Source: DATFQE01 sp963739085 (GTDB taxonomy: Bacteria > Actinomycetota > Thermoleophilia > Gaiellales > Gaiellaceae). From it: a stretch of 64,000 bases of DNA. The notes beneath the pieces are model-generated. The model saw only the letters and a list, made by a program, of their open reading frames with translations. It was not told where the DNA came from and ran no database searches. Position numbers and translations under genes: made by a program. The stretch spans positions 62,001 through 126,000 of the forward strand of contig CAVTZA010000018.1 of assembly GCA_963739085.1 (NCBI GenBank), written 5' to 3'. Shown one piece after another: positions 8,531-20,788 of the stretch; the first letter of the stretch is position 1, and the number at the start of each line of letters is the position of its first letter.

Positions 8531-8699
8531 AGAGCTTCCTTCGTGATGGGGCCTCGTCGCCGGGGTGCGATGGGCGTCGCGAGGCAAGGACGCAGGGAGG
8601 ACCTTGTATGCGAAGCGATACGTGGGGGCGACTGAGGACGCCGCATCGCGGTGTCCAGCGCGGCCCGGCGGCACAGTGCCTCATTGCGAAGGGAGCTCT
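8531..8699 (+). ncRNA. Dispersed structured RNA element, copy 1
   Basis: A 169-nt element filling the gap between the ybdK-like gene and metH. Bases 8531-8552 pair with 8678-8699 in a 22-bp helix with no mismatch, including four G.U pairs only if the RNA is the + strand. Inside, 8556-8564 pairs with 8664-8672, and the core contains GAGGCAAGGACGCAGGGAG (from 8581). The two other copies (22649-22816, 45171-45336) share this core but have a different terminal helix sequence, so pairing rather than sequence is kept. The left arm is complementary to the ribosome site of the ybdK-like gene. The element ends one base from the metH stop. Expression and function are unknown. Confidence 0.7.
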
Positions 8700-8700
8700 C

Positions 8701-12309
<3,609 letters not shown>

Positions 12310-12314
12310 TGCTC

Positions 12315-12360
12315 GCTCCCGCCTATCGAGTCGCGGGAGCCGAGTAGGGCTCGCGGGCTC
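12315..12360 (-). promoter_or_regulatory. metH leader with mutually exclusive hairpins over the ribosome site
   Basis: On the mRNA strand, GCTCCCGC and GCGGGAGC (complements of 12333-12340 and 12315-12322) form a perfect 8-bp hairpin. Its 3' arm holds the metH ribosome site (GGGAG, about 6 bases before the ATG). The 5' arm can instead pair with an upstream GCGAGCC/GGCT segment (about 12336-12356), which would free the site. This arrangement suggests translational control. I found no known SAM, SAH or cobalamin riboswitch signature. Confidence 0.45.
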
Positions 12361-12445
12361 TTTAGGCGTTTGTTGACCCGGTCGCCAAGCTGCCTTCAAA
12401 GCTCTCCGGGTACTAGGAATGTAGCAATGCAGCATCATCTGAGCT

Positions 12446-12670
12446 ATGGCAGAGCCCAAACGAACGGGAGGCCCGCCCGGCTACGTCGTGCTGCGCCAGG
12501 TCGACGACGACCGGTGGCAGCTGGTCGGCGAGGCCGACCGGCAACCCGGGCAGACGGCGCGCAAGGCGCGGGCCCAGGCGATCGCCGACGCGACGGGAGG
12601 CGGGGCCAAGCCCGGCGAGGTGTACGCGGCCGTCCTGCGCAGCGAGTGGCGCGTCGCGCTCGACCACTGA
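12446..12670 (+). CDS. Small conserved-looking hypothetical protein
   Basis: A 74-residue hydrophilic protein starting MAEPKRTGGPPGYVVLRQVDD and ending in RSEWRVALDH, transcribed divergently from metH across a 136-base gap. Codon use is like the neighbours (G/C at third positions). The pattern of short strand-like stretches (YVVLRQV, WQLVGEA, YAAVLRSEWRVAL) with a central helix rich in Ala/Arg suggests a small alpha-beta domain, somewhat like DUF2188-type proteins, but I cannot assign a family. No membrane segment or cysteines. The stop is followed by the hairpin at 12697-12726. Confidence 0.7.
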   Translation: MAEPKRTGGPPGYVVLRQVDDDRWQLVGEADRQPGQTARKARAQAIADATGGGAKPGEVYAAVLRSEWRVALDH

Positions 12671-12696
12671 GCCTTCGCGCACTAAATGGAAAGAAA

Positions 12697-12726
12697 ACGG
12701 CCGGAAATCGCGAGATTTCCGGCCGT
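12697..12726 (-). terminator. Rho-independent terminator
   Basis: ACGGCCGGAAATC and GATTTCCGGCCGT form a perfect 13-bp stem with a GCGA tetraloop. On the minus strand it is followed by TTTTCTTTCC, the expected U-rich tail, and it begins 2 bases after the stop of the small zinc-ribbon gene. It may also stop the + strand transcript of the 74-residue gene, though no U-tract follows in that direction. Confidence 0.85.
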
Positions 12727-12728
12727 CG

Positions 12729-12857
12729 CTAGCGGCAGTTCCGGCAGATGCCTTCGCTGACGCCGAACTCGTCCTTCGGGACGATGACGCTCGAGCAGAC
12801 GCGGCACGTGCGGCCGGACTCGCGGCCGATGAACGCGCCGAAGAGGCGGTACAGCAT
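12729..12857 (-). CDS. Small zinc-ribbon protein (42 residues)
   Basis: ATG at 12855-12857, TAG at 12729-12731, 42 residues. It carries two CxxC knuckles (CRVC about residue 18, CRNC near the C-terminus) separated by about 18 residues, the geometry of a one-zinc ribbon. There is a GGGAG ribosome site about 13 bases upstream, a good promoter candidate at 12894-12922 and a strong terminator directly after the stop, so it appears to be a monocistronic gene. Function unknown; a nucleic-acid- or protein-binding adaptor would be usual for such a ribbon, as inference. Confidence 0.8.
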   Translation of the reverse strand: MLYRLFGAFIGRESGRTCRVCSSVIVPKDEFGVSEGICRNCR

Positions 12858-12893
12858 TGGGGGACTCTCCCTTCTTCGAACTTCGCCGCCCAC

Positions 12894-12922
12894 GGTATCG
12901 AGCGTCCCCCGGGGGGTCGCAA
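12894..12922 (-). promoter_or_regulatory. Sigma-70-like promoter for the small zinc-ribbon gene
   Basis: On the minus strand TTGCGA (complement of 12917-12922) and GATACC (complement of 12894-12899) are separated by 17 bases. The predicted start of transcription near 12887 leaves a leader of about 30 bases. The spacer contains the C/G-run palindrome CCCCCCGGGGG. Confidence 0.5.
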
Positions 12923-12967
12923 GGGTCTTTGACGGACTTCTTACGGGGTCTTAACGGCGAGCGAACA

Positions 12968-13726
12968 TCAACCCGAGAAACCCAGGCTCTCGGCGTGCTC
13001 GATCGCCTCGGCGCGCGTCGGCGGCGTGCCAAGCAGCTCCATCGTGAGGTCCGCGAACGGATTGTCGCCGACCCGAAAGCGCCGCACCGCGTCGTCGAGG
13101 TCGTACTCGGTGCGGCGGTGCTCGACGCCGGGGCCGAGCAGCGCCCAGTAGGCACCGCGCCGTCCCTCGTACGGCAGGCCGACGCTGCCGGGATTGAGCA
13201 GCCGGGTTCCGTCCACGACGCGCTCGTAGCTCACGTGCGTGTGCGCGGTCACCACGGTGCGCTCCTCGACGCCCTCGAGAAGCCCGCCCACCCGCTCGAC
13301 CGGAGTCGCCTCCGTGACCAGCTCCTCGTCGCTCCGCGGCGAGCCGTGACAGAACCGCGTCGGGCCCAGGCCGTCGATCTCGACCACCACGTGCTCGCGG
13401 AACGCCGAGACGAACTCGCGGGCGGCGTCGTCGTGCCTCTCGACCATGAAGCGCTGGCGCTCACTCGCGTCGTCCGGAAGGCCCTCGAAGAGCCGCAGCA
13501 GCTCGCGTTCGGCGTTGCCGCGGACGAAGAGCGCGCGCTCGCGGAGCGGCAGCAGCAACGCGACCGTCTCCTCGGGCAGCGGCCCCCAGGTGAGGTCGCC
13601 GCCGAACACGACGAGGTCGGGCACCTCGAGCTCGACCTCCCGCAGGACGGCCTCGAGCGCGGGTGCGTTTCCGTGGACATCGGCAAGCGCCGCGACGCGC
13701 CTCGCCTGGGCCGGAGTGGCTCCCAC
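12968..13726 (-). CDS. Calcineurin-like metallophosphoesterase (YfcE/MJ0936-type)
   Basis: A 252-residue protein beginning at GTG 13724-13726. Metal-ligand motifs of the family appear in order: ALADVHGNAPALEAVL (DxH), VFGGDLTWGP (GD), VRGNAERELL (GNxE variant of GNHD), CHGSPRS (H), and TAHTHVSYER (GHTH variant). NPGSVGLPYEG near the C-terminus is typical of the YfcE/MJ0936 group, which hydrolyses phosphodiesters or phosphomonoesters. The natural substrate is not known. Upstream in-frame sequence is Ser/Thr-rich and unlikely to be coding. Confidence 0.88.
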   Translation of the reverse strand: MGATPAQARRVAALADVHGNAPALEAVLREVELEVPDLVVFGGDLTWGPLPEETVALLLPLRERALFVRGNAERELLRLFEGLPDDASERQRFMVERHDDAAREFVSAFREHVVVEIDGLGPTRFCHGSPRSDEELVTEATPVERVGGLLEGVEERTVVTAHTHVSYERVVDGTRLLNPGSVGLPYEGRRGAYWALLGPGVEHRRTEYDLDDAVRRFRVGDNPFADLTMELLGTPPTRAEAIEHAESLGFSG

Positions 13727-13786
13727 CCCCGAATCTTGGCGGGTCGCCCGTTTCCCGCGAGGCCGGAACGGGCAGGCGACTGAACC

Positions 13787-14333
13787 ATGAGCGGGACGAA
13801 ACGTCCTGCTGGTCGCGCTCGACCCGGTCTCCGAGGAGGAGATCCATGACGCGATCGAGCGCCGCAAGACGGTCGACGACGTCAACGTCCACGTCGTGGC
13901 ACCCGCGGCCAACATCGGGCCGCTGCAGTGGGTGATGGGAGACGAGGACGAAGCGCGGGCCGAGGCCGGAGACATCGCCGAGAAGGCCGCACATGCGGTC
14001 GAGGACGAGGCTCACACCGAGACCGAGGTCGGCGACACCGACCCGGTCGTGGCCGTCGAGGACGCCCTCGCCGACTTCCCCGCCGACGAGATCGTGCTGG
14101 CCGGCCCAGCCGACGAGGAGATCGAGGCGAAGCTTCGGCGCTTCGGACTTCCCGTCGAGCGACTCGACAGGCGGCGAGAGGGCGTCGGTGACACGGAGGA
14201 GGTCGCCCGCGAAGTCACCCGCGGACGCAGCAACAAGACCCCGATCGTCGTCATCACCGGCGTCGGCGCTGTGATTTTGGGCGCCGCCGCCCTGCTGAGC
14301 CGCTGCTCTTCCTGGTCTATCTGGTTGGTCTAG
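13787..14333 (+). CDS. Hypothetical protein with C-terminal membrane helix, frameshifted near its start
   Basis: From about 13797 the frame reads RNVLLVALDPVSEEEI, then a long acidic segment (EDEARAEAGDIAEKAAHAVEDEA), ADEIVLAGPADEE and a final hydrophobic helix (TPIVVITGVGAVILGAAALL). Beta strands near both ends with VLLVAL and EIVLAG recall a universal-stress-like alpha/beta fold, but I do not assign it. The only ATG (13787) is one base out of frame. Removing a single G from the GGG at 13793-13795 gives MSGRNVLLVALD, so one base is probably inserted. About 181 residues when repaired. It overlaps the 3' end of atpC, tail to tail, by 4 bases. Confidence 0.65.
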
Positions 14334-14776
14334 CCGGCGGCTCTACGGCCGGCCGGGACCGAGAGCTGGTTCTCGGCGTGCTTGATCCGTTGCTCGAGCT
14401 GCCAGCGGTCGGCGTCCGAGTCGCCCCGCTCGACGCGCTCCAGCTCCTCCTTCGCCTCGTCGAGCTGCCGCCGGGCGCGCTCGTCGTCGATCTCCTTCGC
14501 GTCGACGGCGTCGTCCACGAGCGCGATCGCACGGTCCTGCTCGACGGTGAAGAAGCCCGCGCCGGTCGCGAACTCGCGCACCTCCTCACGCTCGCGGTCG
14601 AGGTACACGCGCGTCGAGCCCGCCTTGAGCAGTGCGACGAGCGGCGCGTGCCGCGCGAGCACGCCGATCTCACCTGCCTCGCCCGGAACGATCAGCATCT
14701 CGGCCTCGCCCTCGAAGACCGCGCCCTCGGGAGTGACCAGCGAGAGCGCGAAGGTGTGCTTCTCGGTCGACGCCAC
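14330..14776 (-). CDS. atpC: ATP synthase F1 subunit epsilon
   Basis: The central-stalk subunit that couples gamma rotation and can inhibit ATP hydrolysis. At 148 residues it shows the N-terminal beta-sandwich (FALSLVTPEGAVFEGEAEMLIVPGEAGEIGVLARHAPL, in pieces) and the C-terminal helical hairpin with Glu/Arg-rich repeats (about 85-140). It follows atpD by 3 bases. Its end overlaps a convergent gene by 4 bases, so the terminator is not evident. Together with atpD it forms the detached block of the ATP synthase genes. Confidence 0.95.
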   Translation of the reverse strand: MASTEKHTFALSLVTPEGAVFEGEAEMLIVPGEAGEIGVLARHAPLVALLKAGSTRVYLDREREEVREFATGAGFFTVEQDRAIALVDDAVDAKEIDDERARRQLDEAKEELERVERGDSDADRWQLEQRIKHAENQLSVPAGRRAAG

Positions 14777-14779
14777 GGA

Positions 14780-16303
14780 CTACGCGGCGGTACCGGCGGG
14801 CTCGGGCTCCTGCTCGCCCTCGGCGTCGGCCTCGACCTCTTCCTTCGAAGCCTCCTCACCCGACGACTCGCGCCCCTTGGCCACGGCCTCGTCGATCGTC
14901 CCGACCATGTAGAACGCCTGCTCGGGGAGCTCATCGTGCTTGCCCTCGATGATCTCGCGGAAGCCGGCGACCGTGTCCTCGAGCTTGACGTACTTGCCGG
15001 GAGTGCCGGTGAACTGCTCGGCGACGAAGTTGGGCTGCGACAGGAAGCGCTGGATCTTGCGGGCCCGCGACACCGTCAGCTTGTCCTCGTCGGACAGCTC
15101 GTCCATGCCGAGGATCGCGATGATGTCCTGGAGGTCCTTGTAGCGCTGGAGGACCTCCTGGACGCGCGTGGCGACCTCGTAGTGCTCGTCGGAGACGATG
15201 CCCGGCTGGAGGGCGCGGGAGACGGAGTCGAGCGGGTCGACCGCCGGGTAGATCCCCTGCTCCACGATCGCGCGTGAGAGCACGGTCGTGGCGTCGAGGT
15301 GCGCGAACGTGTTCGCCGGGGCCGGGTCGGTGAGGTCGTCGGCGGGCACGTAGATCGCCTGCACCGATGTAACCGAGCCCGTTCGCGTCGACGTGATGCG
15401 CTCCTGCAACTGGCCCATCTCGGTCGCGAGCGTCGGCTGGTAGCCGACGGCGCTCGGCATGCGGCCAAGCAGCGCCGACACCTCCGAGCCCGCCTGGACG
15501 AAGCGGAAGATGTTGTCGATGAAGAGGAGCGTGTCCTGGCCCTGGTCGCGGAAGTACTCCGCCATCGTCAGCCCGGACAACCCGACGCGCAGGCGCGCGC
15601 CCGGCGGCTCGTTCATCTGCCCGTAGACGAGCGCCACCTTGTCGAGGACGCCCGACTCCTCCATCTCGAGCCAGAGGTCGTTGCCCTCGCGCGTTCGCTC
15701 GCCCACGCCGGCAAAGACCGAGACACCGCCGTGCTCGCGGGCGACGTTGTGGATCAGCTCCTGGATCAGCACCGTCTTGCCGACGCCCGCGCCGCCGAAG
15801 AGCCCGACCTTTCCGCCCTTGACGTACGGGGCGATCAGGTCGATGACCTTGATGCCCGTCTCGAAGGTCTCGACCGTCGGCGACAGCTCGCGGAACGTCG
15901 GCGGGTCGCGGTGGATCGGCCAGCGCTCGCCGCCGTCCTTCGGCGCATCCTTCTTGTCGATCGGGTCGCCGAGCACGTTCCAGAGACGGCCGAGCGTCTG
16001 GTCGCCGACCGGCACCGAGATGGGCGCGCCGGTGTCCTCGACGTCGAGGCCGCGCGCCAGTCCGTCCGTGGAGTCCATCGCCACCGCGCGCACGCGGTCG
16101 TCTCCGAGGTGCTGCTGGACCTCGGCGACGAGGTAGCCCGCCTCGCGGCCGTCGCCCTCCGGGATGGCGATCCGGACGGCATTGTTGATCCCGGGCAGTG
16201 TCCCCGGGAACACGGCGTCGATGACGACGCCCTTGATCTCGACGACCTTGCCGACGTTGTCGGTGGACGCTTCTTGGCCGTTCTCAGTGCGCTTTCTGGG
16301 CAT
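14780..16303 (-). CDS. atpD: ATP synthase F1 subunit beta
   Basis: Catalytic subunit of the F1 head. The 507-residue protein has the Walker A loop GGAGVGKTV, the catalytic glutamate in GERTREGNDLWLEMEE, the Walker B aspartate in TLLFIDNIFRF, and the DELSDEDK catch-loop variant of DELSEEDK. The C-terminus carries an extra acidic tail (SGEEASKEEVEADAEGEQE) of about 30 residues. The ATG at 16301-16303 has AGGAG 6 bases upstream. Unlike the usual order, gamma is not next to it but about 7.8 kb away (24084-24983), with a peptide transporter in between, so atpDC must have its own promoter or depend on read-through. Confidence 0.97.
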   Translation of the reverse strand: MPRKRTENGQEASTDNVGKVVEIKGVVIDAVFPGTLPGINNAVRIAIPEGDGREAGYLVAEVQQHLGDDRVRAVAMDSTDGLARGLDVEDTGAPISVPVGDQTLGRLWNVLGDPIDKKDAPKDGGERWPIHRDPPTFRELSPTVETFETGIKVIDLIAPYVKGGKVGLFGGAGVGKTVLIQELIHNVAREHGGVSVFAGVGERTREGNDLWLEMEESGVLDKVALVYGQMNEPPGARLRVGLSGLTMAEYFRDQGQDTLLFIDNIFRFVQAGSEVSALLGRMPSAVGYQPTLATEMGQLQERITSTRTGSVTSVQAIYVPADDLTDPAPANTFAHLDATTVLSRAIVEQGIYPAVDPLDSVSRALQPGIVSDEHYEVATRVQEVLQRYKDLQDIIAILGMDELSDEDKLTVSRARKIQRFLSQPNFVAEQFTGTPGKYVKLEDTVAGFREIIEGKHDELPEQAFYMVGTIDEAVAKGRESSGEEASKEEVEADAEGEQEPEPAGTAA

Positions 16304-16513
16304 GTGACTCCTGGAGAGAAGTTTTCTCCGCTCGGCCCGGACGGAGCCTGCGGAAAGCGCCTCGGAGTCTACCGAAGCGGCTCTCTCGCTCCTCCAGGAG
16401 GTGCAGGTGCTTCTGTGCCGGCGTCACCGCCACCCGGGCGGCGTGATCGAGGCCTCAGACGTACGAGCTGACGGGCGAGGCGAGCATGCACAGACGATAG
16501 CTTCCCGCGGTTC

Positions 16514-16639
16514 ATGCTCCGCCTCGGCTTCGAGCTCGCCCGGCGCGGCTACCGCCGCTACGCGGCGTCCCTGGTCGACCTGACGGTCGAGGAGCCCGAC
16601 ATCGAGGATGTCGTCAGGCGGATCTACGCGGAGGGTTAG
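16514..16639 (+). CDS. Possible small protein (41 residues)
   Basis: ATG 16514 to TAG 16639 encodes MLRLGFELARRGYRRYAASL and then a short acidic helix ending RRIYAEG. The composition (balanced charges, amphipathic N-terminal helix) looks protein-like, but there is no ribosome site, and it converges on the next gene with a 4-base overlap. It is the only candidate in the 332-base gap 16304-16635, which otherwise holds the atpD leader. It could be chance. Confidence 0.3.
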   Translation: MLRLGFELARRGYRRYAASLVDLTVEEPDIEDVVRRIYAEG

Positions 16640-17094
16640 ACGTCGAGGGCGCCGAGGCCGCCCGGGCGGCGCTCGGGATGCGGCGCCGTCAGCACGGCGC
16701 GGCGGAGATCACGGAAGTCCCGGTTCTCGGAGGCCATCGAGCCGAACCGGGCCGACACGCGCGTCGGCTGGCTGGCGCTCGAGTGCAGCATTCCGAACAG
16801 GGCGCCGATGCCGACGACACTCACCATCGCTGCGGCGGCGGCGCTCGCCTGGATGCCGCGGAGCGAGGCGAGGTGACGGCGGGGCAGCGAAACCGAGAGC
16901 GCGGGCGCTGCCACGAGCGGAGCCGTGCGCAGACGCTGAGTGACGCCGACGAGGTCGTCCGCGAACGCCCGGCAGCTCGGGCAGCGCTCCAGGTGGGAGT
17001 CGAGGAGCGCGCGCTCGAACTCGGAGAGCTCACCGTCCAGGCGCAGCGATGCGTACTCGCGGGCGCGATCGCAACGTCTGGTACTTGTCCTCAT
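16636..17094 (-). CDS. Zinc-finger anti-sigma-factor-like membrane protein
   Basis: The N-terminal 45 residues carry the anti-sigma zinc-finger pattern: Cys in RRCDRAREYASLRLDGELS, then HLERCPSC with the His and the Cys pair. These proteins bind an ECF sigma factor and hold it at the membrane. One hydrophobic helix follows (about 90-110, SAAAAAMVSVVGIGALFGML), with a short C-terminal tail. No sigma factor gene lies beside it, so the partner is elsewhere or it is an orphan. I take the ATG at 17092-17094; a TTG at 17128-17130 would add 12 residues. Neither has a clear ribosome site. Confidence 0.75.
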   Translation of the reverse strand: MRTSTRRCDRAREYASLRLDGELSEFERALLDSHLERCPSCRAFADDLVGVTQRLRTAPLVAAPALSVSLPRRHLASLRGIQASAAAAAMVSVVGIGALFGMLHSSASQPTRVSARFGSMASENRDFRDLRRAVLTAPHPERRPGGLGALDV

Positions 17095-17151
17095 CGGGTG
17101 CACGTGGATTCTGACGGGCTGGTGGAGCAATAGTTAGCTATTGGCCTCCGG

Positions 17152-17508
17152 TTAGACAAGGCTATACCTCGTGTCGGCAAGGACGCCAAGGAAAATCAGG
17201 GCAAAACCAAGTACAACGTAGATGGCGGACGTGTTGATCGATTCCTCGCGCTCCTCGGGGGTGGCCCAGCGGACGAACCGGGAGCCCATGAGCGGCACGC
17301 CGACGTCTCGCTTCAACCGTACCGGCCCGCGGTTCCCGACGAAGAAGCCGGCGATCGTCAGGAACGACCCGACCAGGTAGAAGCCGACCGAGACCGACCG
17401 GCTGACGGAACCGCCCACGAGCGCCCCGAGCGCGAGCGAGCACACGAACGTGATCCCGCCGGCCAGGACGAGCAGGTAGACCAGGCGGCGTAGCGCCGCG
17501 CCCCACAC
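17152..17508 (-). CDS. Small membrane protein of unknown function
   Basis: A 118-residue protein with three hydrophobic segments (about 8-30, 38-58 and 94-112). Between the second and third lies a charged loop (GNRGPVRLKRDVGVPLMGSRFVRWATPEEREESINTS, in pieces). It sits 6 bases after oppF on the same strand and is probably in its operon. The family is not recognised. Confidence 0.7.
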   Translation of the reverse strand: MWGAALRRLVYLLVLAGGITFVCSLALGALVGGSVSRSVSVGFYLVGSFLTIAGFFVGNRGPVRLKRDVGVPLMGSRFVRWATPEEREESINTSAIYVVLGFALIFLGVLADTRYSLV

Positions 17509-17514
17509 GGCCGG

Positions 17515-18600
<1,086 letters not shown>

Positions 18601-18605
18601 CCCCT

Positions 18606-19628
18606 CTAGGATGCCTCAGCCAGCGTGCCGGCGATGAGCTTGGCCGCCTCGCGATCCTTCGTCTGCTCGTCGAGGTGGCATGCCTGCAGGTGTTCCGCCT
18701 CGTCGGAGACGGAGCGCAGCTGAGGCTCCTCCTCCTTGCAGATGCTCATGACGTACGGGCAGCGCGGGTTGAAGCGGCAGCCGCGCGGCGGGTTGAGCAG
18801 CGACGGCGGCTGCCCCTGGATCTGTACGAGGCGGTCGAGATCCGCGTCGAGGCGCGGCAGCGAACCGAGCAGGCCCCACGTATACGGGTGATGGGGCCGC
18901 TTGAAGATGTGGTCGACCGTCCCCTTTTCGGCGACCCGCGCCGCGTACATGACGACGACCTCGTCGGCGATCTCCGCGATCACGCCGAGATCGTGCGTGA
19001 TCATGATGATCGCGCTCCCGAACTCCTCCTGGAGGCGGTTCATGAGCTCGAGGATCTGCGCCTGTGTCGTCACGTCGAGCGCGGTCGTCGGCTCGTCCGC
19101 GATCAGCAGGTCGGGGTCGTTGACGAGCGCCATCGCGATCATCACGCGCTGGCGCATCCCACCCGAGAACTGGTGCGGGTAGTCGTCGATGCGCCGGTCG
19201 GCGCGTGGGATCCCGACCGCGTTCAGCAGTTCGAGGGCGCGGTTCTTCGCCTGCCGCTTGGAGACGTCCTGGTGGAGCTGGATCGCCTCGACCAGCTGCT
19301 TGCCGATGCTGTGCACCGGGTTCAGCGACGTCATCGGGTCCTGGAAGATCATCGCGATGTCGTTGCCGCGGATGTCGCGGAGCCGCTTGCTGGGCATCTG
19401 CAGCAGGTTCTCGCCGTTGAAGAGCGCTTCGCCCGTCGTGATCGTGTTCCTCTTTGGGTTGAGGCCCATGATCGTCAGGCACGTCACGCTCTTGCCGGAG
19501 CCCGACTCGCCCACGATCCCCAGGGTCTTGCCCTTTTCAACCGAGAAGTTGACGCCGTCGACGGCCTTGACGACGCCGTCGTCCGTGCGGAAGTAGGTCT
19601 TGAGGTCCTTGACCTCGAGAAGCGTCAT
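18606..19628 (-). CDS. oppD: Oligopeptide/dipeptide ABC transporter ATP-binding protein (OppD/DppD type)
   Basis: Second ATPase of the transporter, 340 residues. Walker A GESGSGKSV, signature FSGGMRQRVMIAMAL, Walker B LLIADEPTTALDVT and the histidine of MITHDLG are intact. The C-terminal extension has the RFNPRCPYVMSIC cysteine cluster seen in the family. It has an intact frame while oppB directly upstream contains two frameshifts. Spacing to oppB is 9 bases, consistent with one operon oppC-oppA-oppB-oppD-oppF. Confidence 0.93.
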   Translation of the reverse strand: MTLLEVKDLKTYFRTDDGVVKAVDGVNFSVEKGKTLGIVGESGSGKSVTCLTIMGLNPKRNTITTGEALFNGENLLQMPSKRLRDIRGNDIAMIFQDPMTSLNPVHSIGKQLVEAIQLHQDVSKRQAKNRALELLNAVGIPRADRRIDDYPHQFSGGMRQRVMIAMALVNDPDLLIADEPTTALDVTTQAQILELMNRLQEEFGSAIIMITHDLGVIAEIADEVVVMYAARVAEKGTVDHIFKRPHHPYTWGLLGSLPRLDADLDRLVQIQGQPPSLLNPPRGCRFNPRCPYVMSICKEEEPQLRSVSDEAEHLQACHLDEQTKDREAAKLIAGTLAEAS

Positions 19629-19637
19629 CTGAGACTC

Positions 19638-20638
19638 CTAGGAAAGCCTAATTCGCGGGTCGATCACTGCATAGAGCAGGTCGACGGCAAGGTTGAAGAC
19701 GATGATCGCGACGGTAGCGAAAACGACGATCCCCTGGACCGTGGGTAGGTCGAAGCCTTCGAGCGCAGTCACCGCCGTCTTCCCGATTCCCGGGAAGTCC
19801 GAACACCGACTCGGTGAAGATTGCGCCGCCCATCGCCAGGCCGATGTCCATGCCGAGCATCGTCACGACGGGCAGCATTGCGTTCCGGAGCACGTGCGAG
19901 CGCATGACGATCGACTCGGACGCGCCCTTGGCCCGCGCCGTGCGGACGTAGTCCTCGTTCATCGCCTCCATCACGTTCGCTCGGATCATGCGCACGTAGA
20001 GCGCCGCGAACAGGATCGCGAAGGTGATCCACGGCAGGATCATCGCGTGAGCCCACTGCACGGGCCCGCCGCAATCCGTGGACGGGTTGACGAGGTCGCA
20101 GTAGCCGCCGAGCGGCGTCAATCCGAGCTTGAACCCGATGAAGTACGACAGGAGCAGGCCGATCCAGACCGGGTGTGCCGAGATCCCGACCAGGACGAAC
20201 ACCATGGCGCCTCTGTCTAACAGCGAGCGCGGCCGTAACGCCGAGAGGATCCCGATGGGCAGGGCGATCAACATCCACAGGATCGCGCCGCCGATGACCA
20301 ACGAGATGGTCACGGGCGCGGCTGCCTTGACGATGTGGTTGACCTCCTGGCGCGTCGCGAACGAGCGGCCGAGCGAAGGCGTCTTGACCTCCGGCTTCAA
20401 CCCGTCGAACCTGGCGGGGGCCAGGCTGCCGAGGAAGCGGAGGTACTGCTGGTAGATCGGCTCGTCCAGGTGGAGGAACTTGCGCGCGCGCGCGACGGCG
20501 TCGGGCGGCGCCTGCGGGCCGGCCACGAGGCGGGCGGGCTCGGCGGGGACGAGGAAGAAGATGATGTAGGAGACGAGCGTGACGGCGATGAAGAGGACGA
20601 ATGCCCAAAGGATTCGCCTGATCGAGATACCGAAGCAC
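19638..20638 (-). CDS. oppB: Oligopeptide/dipeptide ABC transporter permease (OppB/DppB type), two apparent frameshifts
   Basis: Membrane permease with six predicted helices. The central frame (to about 19790) shows LARKFLHLDEPIYQQYLRFL-like family sequence and the EAA loop (RTARAKGASESIVMRSHVLRNA). The GTG at 20636-20638 has AAGGAG 5 bases upstream and would begin MLRYL, but one extra base near 20624-20626 breaks the link to IRRILWAFVLFIAVTLVSY. At the other end one extra base near 19787 separates FTESVFGLPG from IGKTAVTALEGFDL, whose frame runs to TAG at 19638. Removing both gives about 332 residues, a normal length. Sequencing error or inactivation cannot be separated here. Confidence 0.85.
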
Positions 20639-20728
20639 TCAGTCTCCTTGGTCGTCGGCCGCGGCGGGCGGCGTCAGCTTACAGCAGTGTTGACGTCGAA
20701 AGACGCCTGAAAGTTGTGAAGAGGATCG

Positions 20729-20756
20729 TGCGAGGCGCCCCGAAGGGCGCCTCGCA
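20729..20756 (-). terminator. Strong hairpin between oppA and oppB
   Basis: TGCGAGGCGCCC and GGGCGCCTCGCA form a perfect 12-bp stem with a CGAA loop, 33 bases after the oppA stop. There is no U-run on the minus strand (it continues CGATCCTCTTCA), so it is either a weak terminator or an mRNA-stabilising hairpin. Hairpins of this kind after the binding-protein gene are a known way to make more binding protein than permease. Confidence 0.6.
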
Positions 20757-20788
20757 TCGTGATCCGACTTGCGATCGACGTCGTCTGC

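Noticed and set aside
8531..8699. Simple MITE or insertion sequence with terminal inverted repeats
   Set aside because: Terminal arms differ completely between copy 1 and the others while pairing is kept with G.U pairs of one strand, which fits RNA structure better than transposase-recognised ends. No target duplication is evident.
12310..12445. Known cobalamin, SAM or SAH riboswitch upstream of metH
   Set aside because: I found none of the conserved boxes of these classes; only hairpins.
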